From: a virus
Virus record (IMG/VR): IMGVR_UViG_3300028025_002789
Coordinates: 1-64,000 of that record
Reading direction: 5' to 3' (one strand)
Length of the DNA: 64,000 nt
This document shows, piece after piece, positions 6,093 through 12,263 of this stretch. The notes under the pieces are model-generated. The model was given only the letters and a program-made list of their open reading frames with translations. It made no database searches and was not told where the DNA came from. Each line of letters opens with the position of its first letter. Position 1 is the first letter of the stretch. Both the position numbers and the translations under genes were made by a program.

Positions 6093-6120
6093 AGTATAAG
6101 CCTAGCAGGGGGGACTGACA
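6093..6120 (-). promoter_or_regulatory. leftward promoter I (variant)
   Basis: Read leftward: TGTCAG (6115-6120), then TATACT (6093-6098) 16 nt later, unlike the 10-nt spacing elsewhere. At 10 nt spacing only TAGGCT is present, so assignment of the -10 is uncertain. Confidence 0.45.
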
Positions 6121-6287
6121 TTTTCAAGTCTCAAATCGGACATGTCGGACATTTTGTAAGTTAATTTTATAAATTAGCGTGAGATAGGTCACATTTATGG
6201 TCGCTCTATCCCATTTGTCCGTTTTTATAGATACGTGTATCGTACAAATAAAACCTATATTAACATTTTGGTAAATCTAAAAAATAG
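6121..6287. promoter_or_regulatory. divergent control region
   Basis: Gene-free stretch between the first leftward and first rightward genes. It holds a tandem TCGGACA pair (6137-6150) and the near-palindrome GATACGTGTATC (about 6229-6240), and is AT-rich toward the right. Candidate operators for the early switch; no protein gene seen. Confidence 0.5.
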
Positions 6288-6316
6288 TTGACTGAAATAT
6301 TTTATATTAGTATAAT
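6288..6316 (+). promoter_or_regulatory. rightward promoter, leaderless type
   Basis: TTGACT (6288-6293), 17 nt, TATAAT (6311-6316). The next ATG is only 6 nt after the -10 box, so the mRNA would begin at or next to the start codon. Confidence 0.75.
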
Positions 6317-6322
6317 ACAATA

Positions 6323-6430
6323 ATGGCTGCTAATCGAATCGTTATATGTGAGACATGTGGGCGGGAAATAGAAGTTAGATCAGGCTTTGCTCACATGACA
6401 CTTGCTCGTCATATGAAAGAACACAAATAA
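6323..6430 (+). CDS. C2H2-type zinc-finger micro-protein (35 aa)
   Basis: Read directly: ATG 6323, stop TAA 6428-6430. Contains CETC near residues 9-12 and HMTLARHMKEH near the end, a classical Cx2C...Hx3-5H finger with basic residues, so DNA or RNA binding is likely. No RBS; translation is predicted to be leaderless from the promoter at 6288. The tRNA-Leu gene begins at the next base after its stop, so the two are probably one transcript. Confidence 0.7.
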   Translation: MAANRIVICETCGREIEVRSGFAHMTLARHMKEHK

Positions 6431-6503
6431 GCTCTTATAGCCCAATGGCAGAGGCATACGACTTAAAATCGTACAAGTGTTGGTTCGAGTCCAACTAGGA
6501 GCA
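6431..6503 (+). tRNA. tRNA-Leu (TAA), short variable arm
   Basis: 73 nt. Acceptor arms GCTCTTA/TAGGAGC, anticodon stem TACGA/TCGTA with loop CTTAAAA (anticodon TAA), T arm GTTGG/CCAAC, discriminator A, no encoded CCA. The variable loop is only 5 nt, whereas leucine tRNAs normally have a long variable arm. Confidence 0.85.
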
Positions 6504-6504
6504 C

Positions 6505-6578
6505 GGAGACATAGCTTAGTTGGTTAAAGCCCCAAACTCATAATTTGGTAATCGTAGGTTCGAGTCCTACTGTCTCTA
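6505..6578 (+). tRNA. tRNA-Met (CAT)
   Basis: 74 nt. Acceptor GGAGACA/TGTCTCT, anticodon stem CCAAA/TTTGG with loop CTCATAA (CAT), T arm GTAGG/CCTAC. The D arm resembles elongator Met, but a lysidine-modified Ile tRNA cannot be excluded from sequence. One base separates it from tRNA-Leu. Confidence 0.8.
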
Positions 6579-6598
6579 CAGATATTTTTCAAAAGCTA

Positions 6599-6628
6599 TT
6601 GACCTATCAAAATATTCCATGTTATACT
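6599..6628 (+). promoter_or_regulatory. rightward promoter
   Basis: TTGACC (6599-6604), 18 nt, TATACT (6623-6628). The 230 nt that follow, up to the methyltransferase start, contain G-runs (GGGGGGTAGGGGGG at about 6714) but no gene or tRNA fold that I can support. Confidence 0.55.
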
Positions 6629-6859
6629 AAAGGCTGGTTTGTGGGGGCTTACACTGGAAACTCAAATGTACTAAGTGTCTGCTTCTCTATCCTACATAAT
6701 TGATTTTAAATTATGGGGGGTAGGGGGGCTTTCCTAAAAATCTAAATCCCTAAGTATCAACTTAAATAATATATAATATATATAATACGAAAAAAATAAT
6801 TTTATTAACATTTACTATAATCTAATATTACAGTTGACTAGAATTAATTAAGGATATAT

Positions 6860-7498
6860 ATGACATCAGGGTTAGTTGATCTAAGCATAGCTAATGAGTT
6901 TGTCGACATTCAGAAAATACTAAAACCACAGCTATCCATAGAGGTAGGTGCATTTGACGCAGAGTTTTCACTAATGATGCTAGATAAGAATATATGCGAG
7001 AATATCTATGCATACGAAGCATCTAAGGACGTATATAATAAATTTAAAGCTTCACTATCTGGAATTGACTATACGAACCTTGCGATAACTAATTATAGCG
7101 GAACGGCAACACTTGAAATTGATCCAGATGTTAATGCTTCAGATAACGGATCTAATGGAATTAAAAATAAGCGAGAAGTTAAAAAATATAACTATCTAGA
7201 GGTAGAGTGTAATAGTTTAGATAATCTCCATACATCTGATGAAACAAATTGTTTATGGATAGATGTCGAAGGGGCAAATAAGGAAGTTCTTCTTGGAGCA
7301 GAAAAATTGCTGGAAAATACAGATAGTCTTTTTATAGAAACTGAAACTCATAATTATTGGCAGGAACAGTGGCTGCATAATGATGTAGTTAATTATCTAG
7401 CTAAATACAATTTAACTTTTTATAAATGGAAGAAACAACACACTAGCCAATATAACTGCATATTCATTAAGGATGATCTAATAAGTTTAATATCCTAG
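6860..7498 (+). CDS. FkbM-family methyltransferase
   Basis: 212 aa. SAM-binding motif I is visible as SIEVGAFDAEFS (about residues 26-37), and the FkbM hallmark LWIDVEGANKEVLLGAEKLL lies near residues 131-150. The family O-methylates sugars or other small molecules; in phages it often accompanies glycosyltransferases, of which three occur in this window. RBS AAGGA lies 8 nt before the ATG, with TTGACT (6834-6839) further up. The substrate cannot be told from the sequence. Confidence 0.8.
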   Translation: MTSGLVDLSIANEFVDIQKILKPQLSIEVGAFDAEFSLMMLDKNICENIYAYEASKDVYNKFKASLSGIDYTNLAITNYSGTATLEIDPDVNASDNGSNGIKNKREVKKYNYLEVECNSLDNLHTSDETNCLWIDVEGANKEVLLGAEKLLENTDSLFIETETHNYWQEQWLHNDVVNYLAKYNLTFYKWKKQHTSQYNCIFIKDDLISLIS

Positions 7499-7531
7499 TC
7501 GACTATAATAATTATCATATATAATTAAGGT

Positions 7532-7813
7532 ATGAAGTCGGAAAAAACGACGGATAGACAACACAGATCTTATTTGGTTAAATATATCCAAGAGATGAAG
7601 TCAAGTACTCCCTGTATGGACTGTAAGGAATCTTTTCCATACTATGTAATGGATTTTGACCATGTGCGTGGGCGGAAGCATAAGAATGTAATGGAACTTA
7701 TTCCTACATTGTCCAAGAAGAAGATAGATGAAGAAATAGCTAAGTGTGAGATCGTTTGCTCAAATTGTCATAGAGTCAGAACTCATACTCGTAAATCTAA
7801 TAAATCTAAATAA
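7532..7813 (+). CDS. HNH-type endonuclease-like protein
   Basis: 93 aa. Zinc cysteines C28/C31 (CMDC) and C76/C79 (CSNC), with catalytic-type D41/D43/H44 (MDFDHV) and H80, match the small HNH fold. HNH enzymes nick or cut DNA; free-standing ones in phages act as homing endonucleases or packaging nicking partners. RBS AAGG just upstream. No flanking intron or split gene is visible, so a homing role is not supported. Confidence 0.8.
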   Translation: MKSEKTTDRQHRSYLVKYIQEMKSSTPCMDCKESFPYYVMDFDHVRGRKHKNVMELIPTLSKKKIDEEIAKCEIVCSNCHRVRTHTRKSNKSK

Positions 7814-7821
7814 TATCCTAG

Positions 7822-7851
7822 TTGACTAGAATATATATCTAATGTTATAAT
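7822..7851 (+). promoter_or_regulatory. rightward leaderless promoter
   Basis: TTGACT (7822-7827), 18 nt, TATAAT (7846-7851), 5 nt, ATG at 7857. Confidence 0.7.
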
Positions 7852-7856
7852 AAAAT

Positions 7857-7940
7857 ATGTTTGAATTTCTATTTATATCAGGATTGATACTGTTTAGTTT
7901 ATTAGTGGTTATTACTCTTATTATGGATATAATTAATTAA
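7857..7940 (+). CDS. membrane micro-peptide (27 aa)
   Basis: Read directly: ATG 7857 directly after a strong promoter, stop TAA 7938-7940. Almost wholly hydrophobic (FISGLILFSLLVVITLIMDI), one membrane span. Such peptides can act in lysis timing or exclusion, but nothing here decides. Confidence 0.55.
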   Translation: MFEFLFISGLILFSLLVVITLIMDIIN

Positions 7941-7948
7941 GGATGCGT

Positions 7949-8095
7949 ATGAAAAAGAAATTTGTAGGAATAATGGTTCTTATTGCGACAGCAATAGCTT
8001 TTGGAACATTTCTAGTTAATATTATTAAAAAGGCGGGACTCGAAGACATCTTTGACTTCGACCTAAATGAAGATATAGATGAAGAACTATTCTAA
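7949..8095 (+). CDS. small membrane protein (48 aa)
   Basis: Read directly. The ATG at 7949 is chosen over an in-frame ATG at 7943 because AAGGA lies 5 nt before it. One span at about residues 6-24 (VGIMVLIATAIAFGTFLVNI) and an acidic tail (DLNEDIDEEL). Lysine-rich N-terminus suggests either a signal anchor or a secretion signal. Confidence 0.55.
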   Translation: MKKKFVGIMVLIATAIAFGTFLVNIIKKAGLEDIFDFDLNEDIDEELF

Positions 8096-8168
8096 ACTTC
8101 TAGTTTGGTCAATATTGATCCTAATGCTTATATCTAGCTTATCTATGTTATCTGTTATATTGGAGTAA
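8079..8168 (+). CDS. overlapping membrane micro-peptide (29 aa)
   Basis: ATG at 8079-8081 inside the end of the preceding gene (17 nt overlap), stop TAA 8166-8168. Begins MKNYSKLLVWSILILMLISS; one span. No good RBS beyond GAAG, so the call is tentative. A short hairpin GGGAGA/TCTCCC follows (8172-8189). Confidence 0.4.
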   Translation: MKNYSKLLVWSILILMLISSLSMLSVILE

Positions 8169-8226
8169 ATTGGGAGATTCCCTTCTCCCGCCCGTTTCTG
8201 CCTTGATCGACCCGTAGGGTCATAAT

Positions 8227-8355
8227 ATGGCTAAAAGTGGCTTAGAGGGCCTACAGAGCAATTTAGAGGCATATTCTGGCAAATGGGGTAAAGAGAGAAT
8301 GTCTCTTCTCGCCGAAGCACTTTTTTCGGGCGCACTTTTAAATCGCACTATATAA
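8227..8355 (+). CDS. possible small protein (42 aa)
   Basis: ATG 8227 with AGGG 7 nt upstream, stop TAA 8353-8355. Begins MAKSGLEGLQSNLEAYSGKW. It is the only frame of note in the 240 nt between the micro-peptides and the tRNA promoter, and could be non-coding. Confidence 0.4.
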   Translation: MAKSGLEGLQSNLEAYSGKWGKERMSLLAEALFSGALLNRTI

Positions 8356-8373
8356 GATTAATTATAGTAGACA

Positions 8374-8402
8374 TTGCCATGTCCGCCGCAAAATAGTATA
8401 AT
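8374..8402 (+). promoter_or_regulatory. promoter of the second tRNA group
   Basis: TTGCCA (8374-8379), 17 nt, TATAAT (8397-8402). The predicted start of transcription is a few bases before tRNA-Arg. Confidence 0.7.
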
Positions 8403-8412
8403 GATAATACGT

Positions 8413-8483
8413 TTCAGGTTCGTCTAATGGTCGGACCTCTGCCTCCGAAGCAGATAATGTTGGTTCGATTCCCGCACCTGAAG
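8413..8483 (+). tRNA. tRNA-Arg (CCG)
   Basis: 71 nt. Acceptor TTCAGGT/ACCTGAA, anticodon stem TCTGC/GCAGA, loop CTCCGAA (CCG), D arm GTC/GAC, T arm with one mismatch. Decodes CGG. Confidence 0.8.
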
Positions 8484-8490
8484 CCCACAT

Positions 8491-8563
8491 TGACCCATAG
8501 CTCAGTCGGTAGAGCGCAGAGCTGTTAACTCTGATGTCCCAGGATCGAGGCCTGGTGGGTCAG
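8491..8563 (+). tRNA. tRNA-Asn (GTT)
   Basis: 73 nt. Acceptor TGACCCA/TGGGTCA, anticodon stem CAGAG/CTCTG with loop CTGTTAA (GTT), D arm GCTC/GAGC, discriminator G. Small hairpins GCATAGA/TCTATGC (8568-8586) and AAACTC/GAGTTT follow before the next gene. Confidence 0.9.
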
Positions 8564-8630
8564 CGTAAAGCATAGATACCTTCTATGCGGAATAAGTAAA
8601 CTCAGACAGAGTTTATATTATGGAGGTAAT

Positions 8631-9296
8631 ATGAAAAAGAAAAATATTGTTGTTGTTCTATCTTTAGTTCTATCTTCAATAGTTTTTGTTCAACCATCAG
8701 CTAATGCAGAATGTACAGCTTCAGATCCTTGCGGAGTTTGGTCAGTAGTTGATTCATCTGGCACAATAACCAATAACATCGTTTGCCAGTCATCTGTTTG
8801 TGGCAGTGGCCGACTTGGAGACTTAACAGTAGTTCCTCAAGTTGCTGCAAATCCAATTACTAATGATACTACAGCACGAGGCGGTTCATGGGGTACATAT
8901 GATGCACCTACAGAAACTTTCACAATTGATAGAAGTGGTCCTGGATCAAATATTGAAACACAGTCTGAAACAGATGCATCTGGAGTTACTATATCTGTAG
9001 AGTCTCAACGAGCAGGGTATCAGTTTAAGTATTCAGACACCGTTCAGCCATCATACGAGTTAGATAGATCATACGAGAGATTCATTCCTCTACCAGAAAA
9101 TACTACGGCTAAGGTATCTGGAACCCAAAAGTATATTGATGAAGAAGAGAAAGAACAGACATACTCTGAGTCCTATACATTTAATAATAGACAAACTGCT
9201 GAAGAAGTAAACGTGGTTCTTGTTAGAGAAAGAATGAGACTGCTTATGGAGAATATAGATAGAATATTATCTAAGCTAAGTAAGTGGTTAAAGTAA
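8631..9296 (+). CDS. secreted protein of unknown function
   Basis: 221 aa, behind a strong GGAGG RBS. A clear signal peptide: KKK at residues 3-5, hydrophobic core VVVLSLVLSSIVFVQPS, and the likely cleavage site ANA|EC near residue 26. The mature part has cysteine pairs near its start (ECTASDPCG, CQSSVCG) and otherwise beta-rich, Ser/Thr-rich sequence, ending in a basic amphipathic helix with no membrane span. It is probably exported to the host envelope. It sits between two tRNA pairs in the same direction, so it may be co-transcribed with them. No family recognised. Confidence 0.75.
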   Translation: MKKKNIVVVLSLVLSSIVFVQPSANAECTASDPCGVWSVVDSSGTITNNIVCQSSVCGSGRLGDLTVVPQVAANPITNDTTARGGSWGTYDAPTETFTIDRSGPGSNIETQSETDASGVTISVESQRAGYQFKYSDTVQPSYELDRSYERFIPLPENTTAKVSGTQKYIDEEEKEQTYSESYTFNNRQTAEEVNVVLVRERMRLLMENIDRILSKLSKWLK

Positions 9297-9311
9297 CAAT
9301 ATAAAGTTACT

Positions 9312-9382
9312 GCGGATGTTACATAATGGTAGTGTCTCTGCCTTCCAAGCAGATAGTGAGAGTTCGATTCTCTTCATCCGCT
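9312..9382 (+). tRNA. tRNA-Gly (TCC)
   Basis: 71 nt. Acceptor GCGGATG/CATCCGC, anticodon stem TCTGC/GCAGA with loop CTTCCAA (TCC), T arm GAGAG/CTCTT. Decodes GGA, a codon used very heavily in the structural genes. Confidence 0.9.
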
Positions 9383-9386
9383 CCAC

Positions 9387-9458
9387 ATCTCTATAGCTCA
9401 GTGGAAGAGCAACAGGTTTCTACCCTGTGTGTCGGGAGTTCGAATCTCTCTAGGGATA
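9387..9458 (+). tRNA. tRNA-Arg (TCT)
   Basis: 72 nt. Acceptor ATCTCTA/TAGGGAT, anticodon stem ACAGG/CCTGT with loop TTTCTAC (TCT), T arm GGGAG/CTCTC. Decodes AGA, the most frequent arginine codon in the tail genes I read. Confidence 0.9.
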
Positions 9459-9466
9459 CAAAGTAC

Positions 9467-9503
9467 AAAACCCAATCAGAGGCGGATCCGATTGGGTTTT
9501 GTT
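9467..9503 (+). terminator. bidirectional rho-independent terminator
   Basis: Perfect 11-bp arms AAAACCCAATC (9467-9477) and GATTGGGTTTT (9490-9500). T-runs on both sides let it end the rightward tRNA transcript and the leftward lysin transcript. Confidence 0.85.
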
Positions 9504-9517
9504 GATCTTGCGATCAT

Positions 9518-9551
9518 GTACTGGGAGCAAGTGGGATGCTACGACCAGTAC
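9518..9551. other. hairpin in the convergent zone
   Basis: Perfect 7-bp arms GTACTGG (9518-9524) and CCAGTAC (9545-9551) around a 20-nt loop. No T-run follows, so it is not an obvious terminator. Confidence 0.4.
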
Positions 9552-9604
9552 TTATTAATTGTAAAATAATGTAGATATTAAGTCAACTACTTTTTAGATA
9601 TTTT

Positions 9605-9820
9605 TTATTCTTTTTCTTGATCAGGTGTATATGCTGGATTTGGGCCAAGCAGGTATCCTTTTTCATGATACTCAATCATCTTAGATGTTTTTTCAGAACC
9701 AGCTACCTTGTCTGATATTAGCGTAAGCATGTCATAGATTCTGTGTAGCATAATATAAGTAACCATTGGAAGATTCTCTTCTATAGTTCCATTTTCGTCT
9801 GGTGTATTATTCTCAGTCAT
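9605..9820 (-). CDS. hypothetical protein (71 aa)
   Basis: Last gene of the leftward lysin unit; overlaps the upstream gene by 8 nt. Polar ends around the helix LPMVTYIMLHRIYDMLTLIS, then KMIEYHEKGYLLGPNPAY. No family recognised. By position it could be a lysis accessory protein, but this is inference. Confidence 0.6.
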   Translation of the reverse strand: MTENNTPDENGTIEENLPMVTYIMLHRIYDMLTLISDKVAGSEKTSKMIEYHEKGYLLGPNPAYTPDQEKE

Positions 9821-9998
9821 TTGGTCTCCCTAAGTCTTCCCAAAATTTTTCTCTACCCATAGCGTCTTTTTCTGAAATACTACCGCCATCTGTCTGAATG
9901 CTTTCAAATAGAATTCCAGAAGCAAGGTTCGGCCCGATAACTAAATCTTTGTGTTCATCACATCGATTATTAAAATCTACACAAGCACAATCTTCCAT
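9813..9998 (-). CDS. Cys-rich hypothetical protein (61 aa)
   Basis: Start overlaps the upstream stop by one base. N-terminal MEDCACVDFNNRCDEH has three Cys and one His, a possible metal site; the remainder is polar. Function unknown. Confidence 0.6.
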   Translation of the reverse strand: MEDCACVDFNNRCDEHKDLVIGPNLASGILFESIQTDGGSISEKDAMGREKFWEDLGRPND

Positions 9999-10207
9999 TA
10001 TAGACCCTCCTCAACTTTATTTTTAATTTTTTCATAAAAATCTACACCTAAATATTTTTTATAATCACAGGAAGTACAGTATAAATATATCTTATCTTCC
10101 CAGTCTAGGTTAGACATAAGAAGGCCCTGATCCATTGGACATTCAAGTCTAGGAACAAGGCCTTCTTCTGCTAATTGAAGGTATTTAGATACGTACTGTA
10201 TCCTCAT
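9998..10207 (-). CDS. zinc-ribbon-like hypothetical protein (69 aa)
   Basis: RBS GGAAGG just before the ATG. C23 (LECPMDQ) and C44/C47 (YCTSC) suggest an incomplete zinc ribbon, followed by a basic helix. Second gene of the leftward unit that starts with the lysin. Function unknown. Confidence 0.6.
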   Translation of the reverse strand: MRIQYVSKYLQLAEEGLVPRLECPMDQGLLMSNLDWEDKIYLYCTSCDYKKYLGVDFYEKIKNKVEEGL

Positions 10208-10219
10208 TAACCTTCCTTT

Positions 10220-10771
10220 CTAATAAGAGAACTCATTTAAGAATTCTTTGAATCTTGCCCCGTTAAGGGAAGACCATGATGACCAATCGGTTCCGCCCTT
10301 AGTCATATAATACGTTATCTCTGAGTTTATTACTGGATCAAATAATAAGATATTTGACCTTAATTCAAATTTTTCTTTACGATCAATGCCGAGTTGTCCC
10401 AACATATTAATCTGAAAAATTCCGTAGGAACTGTCTCCAGTATTCCTGTTACCATTGTAAGCCATAGGCCTTGCATTGGATTCTGACTTAGCAATAGCCC
10501 AAGCCATTTTAAGGGCTTTTCCTTCAAAACCAACAGCTGATAAAAGTTCTTTTAGTTCTTTGTCTGTTAGATTCTCAGAAGGCTTGTACACAGTAGTGCT
10601 GTACTTCTCTAAGGTTTCTTTCTTTAGTTGTACCGTTGATTTAGGTGTTTCCACCGTCAATGCTTGAGTTACTGTTGGACCAGGCTGGACTGTAAACAAG
10701 AATAATGTTATCATTCCTATATAAGACCAGTTGTGAGCAACATCGCTCAAACGCTCTTTGATTCTCTCCAT
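10220..10771 (-). CDS. membrane-anchored SLT-type lysin
   Basis: 183 aa from the ATG at 10769-10771, preferred over the in-frame ATG at 10777 because AAAGGAGG then lies 8 nt away. A basic N-terminus is followed by one span (about residues 15-30, WSYIGMITLFLFTVQP), so it is an anchored or exported wall hydrolase. The catalytic core matches soluble lytic transglycosylase/lysozyme folds: Glu97 in KSESNARP and GDSSYGIFQIN at 112-122. It would cleave peptidoglycan glycan strands during lysis or be a wall-remodelling factor. Being leftward, against its neighbours, it has separate control from the holin-like gene at 15158. Confidence 0.8.
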   Translation of the reverse strand: MERIKERLSDVAHNWSYIGMITLFLFTVQPGPTVTQALTVETPKSTVQLKKETLEKYSTTVYKPSENLTDKELKELLSAVGFEGKALKMAWAIAKSESNARPMAYNGNRNTGDSSYGIFQINMLGQLGIDRKEKFELRSNILLFDPVINSEITYYMTKGGTDWSSWSSLNGARFKEFLNEFSY

Positions 10772-10804
10772 TGGCATTTCCTCCTTTAGAGATAACGAAC
10801 TATA

Positions 10805-10834
10805 ATAGTAGCATTGTAATTAAGTTACTGTCAA
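10805..10834 (-). promoter_or_regulatory. leftward promoter of the lysin unit
   Basis: Read leftward: TTGACA (10829-10834), 18 nt, TACTAT (10805-10810). Standard sigma-70-like layout, without the TGTCGG word of the early region. Confidence 0.65.
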
Positions 10835-10857
10835 GTCGGTCAACCAGAAAGAATTAA

Positions 10858-11868
10858 GTGGAATTATCTTATTATACTATTAGAGCAGGACTTAACCCTT
10901 CTGTTGGATTTGGCTATGCGGGACAAAATATAGTTAATACGCTGCAGGAATTAGGACATACTGTTAAATTTGCAAGCCCTAAAGCTCCAGTACAGATAAA
11001 CTTTACTCAACCACATCATTTTAAATTACATAAAGGACAGTATCAAATTGGTTATACTCCTTGGGAATCTACTTTAATTAGACCTGAGTGGAGAGATATA
11101 TTTAATCAATGTGATGAAGTTTGGGCTACATCAGATTGGACGGCAGAAGTATATAAAAATAATGGAGTTACTAAACCTATCTATGTATACCCTCACGGAA
11201 TTGAATCTTTATGGAAACCATATAAAAGAATTTTACATCCAGGAAAACCACTTAAGTTTTTACATATAGGAGAACCATCACCTAGAAAAGATGGACAACT
11301 AGTTGTTGATACATTTATAAAATTATTCGGTAATAATCCAGAGTACCACTTAACAGTTAAATGCCATGGGTCATCAACCATTAGAATATACAACAACAGG
11401 AAAGAACTCGTATCTCCAGACTCAGTATATAGTAATATATCGATAATTAAAGAAGAGTACTCAATAGAACAGTTAGTACAGATTTATCATATGCACCACG
11501 TTCTTGTTTATCCAAGCTGGGGAGAAGGTTTTGGCTTTATTCCGCTTCAAGGATTAGCTACTGGAATGCCAGTAATTTCAACTTATGATTGGGCTCATTA
11601 TCAGAAGTTTTTGGGGCCATTGAAGTTAAGGTCAAAACTAACAGATGCTTCAATTGACGGGGTTCCAAAAGCTGTTGGCGACGCACACCTAGGAAGTTTT
11701 TATCAGCCAGACAAGGATCACCTATCTGATCAAATGGTTGATGCAGCAATTAATTTTAAAGCCTACTCTTCATATTACTTTGCACAGGCTCAAAAAATAC
11801 ATGATGAGTATAACTGGAAAAATTTAACCACACAGGCATTTAGTAATATATTTGATAAATTCTCTTGA
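10858..11868 (+). CDS. GT4-type glycosyltransferase
   Basis: 336 aa with GTG start (10858), weak RBS AGAAAG. GT-B fold signs: an N-terminal GFGYAGQNI glycine loop, the PHGI linker near residue 120, FLHIGEPSPRKDG at about 140, and the nucleotide-sugar site PSWGEGFGFIPLQGLATGMP near residues 220-240. Transfers a sugar from a nucleotide donor; acceptors in phages are DNA bases, virion proteins or host surface glycans. Faces another glycosyltransferase two genes downstream. Confidence 0.85.
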   Translation: MELSYYTIRAGLNPSVGFGYAGQNIVNTLQELGHTVKFASPKAPVQINFTQPHHFKLHKGQYQIGYTPWESTLIRPEWRDIFNQCDEVWATSDWTAEVYKNNGVTKPIYVYPHGIESLWKPYKRILHPGKPLKFLHIGEPSPRKDGQLVVDTFIKLFGNNPEYHLTVKCHGSSTIRIYNNRKELVSPDSVYSNISIIKEEYSIEQLVQIYHMHHVLVYPSWGEGFGFIPLQGLATGMPVISTYDWAHYQKFLGPLKLRSKLTDASIDGVPKAVGDAHLGSFYQPDKDHLSDQMVDAAINFKAYSSYYFAQAQKIHDEYNWKNLTTQAFSNIFDKFS

Positions 11869-11893
11869 CTAAACTATTACTATTTGATAAGAT
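11865..11893 (+). promoter_or_regulatory. promoter before 11916
   Basis: TTGACT (11865-11870), 17 nt, TAAGAT (11888-11893). Overlaps the end of the glycosyltransferase gene. Confidence 0.55.
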
Positions 11894-11915
11894 AAAGACT
11901 TAATAAGGAGATAAA

Positions 11916-12263
11916 ATGGGAAAAGCAAGTTTTATGGTAGACGACTCAATGATTCCAGAAGATCAGATGGCAACTGACTTAGACACAAGGACAAAGATAC
12001 TAGGGCAATTTTACGTAAATAGAGAAAAGTTTCAAAACGCACAGGATATGTTTCAACAGAATGACGTTGGTATTCCTTACGCATTTTTAGTAGCATCTGG
12101 AATTACAATTATGATGGAAGAGTCATCTTCCTATATTAAAGATTCCTGGATAAATGTTTGTAAGTATCTAAGTATTGAGCCAAGGGGACTATATACTGAC
12201 ATCAATGACCTATTAGACATTTCTATTCTTTCTAAAAAAATTAAAGAAGAAGAAGTAGAGTAA
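11916..12263 (+). CDS. unknown protein between glycosyltransferases (115 aa)
   Basis: RBS AAGGAG 7 nt before the ATG. The centre (VGIPYAFLVASGITIMMEESS) is hydrophobic but broken by charge. Ends in a lysine/glutamate-rich tail. The next ATG follows the stop directly, so it is coupled to the GT-A-like enzyme and may be a partner or acceptor of it. No family recognised. Confidence 0.65.
   Translation: MGKASFMVDDSMIPEDQMATDLDTRTKILGQFYVNREKFQNAQDMFQQNDVGIPYAFLVASGITIMMEESSSYIKDSWINVCKYLSIEPRGLYTDINDLLDISILSKKIKEEEVE

Noticed and set aside
887-6120. Resemblance of TGTCGGTGG to the L5 repressor 'stoperator'
   Set aside because: The words are in a different order from the L5 site and lie at fixed distance from a -10 box, so they look like promoter parts, not scattered stop sites.
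6629-6859. Structured RNA or tmRNA-like element after the 6599 promoter
   Set aside because: G-runs are present, but no tRNA-like arms or consistent stem set could be found.
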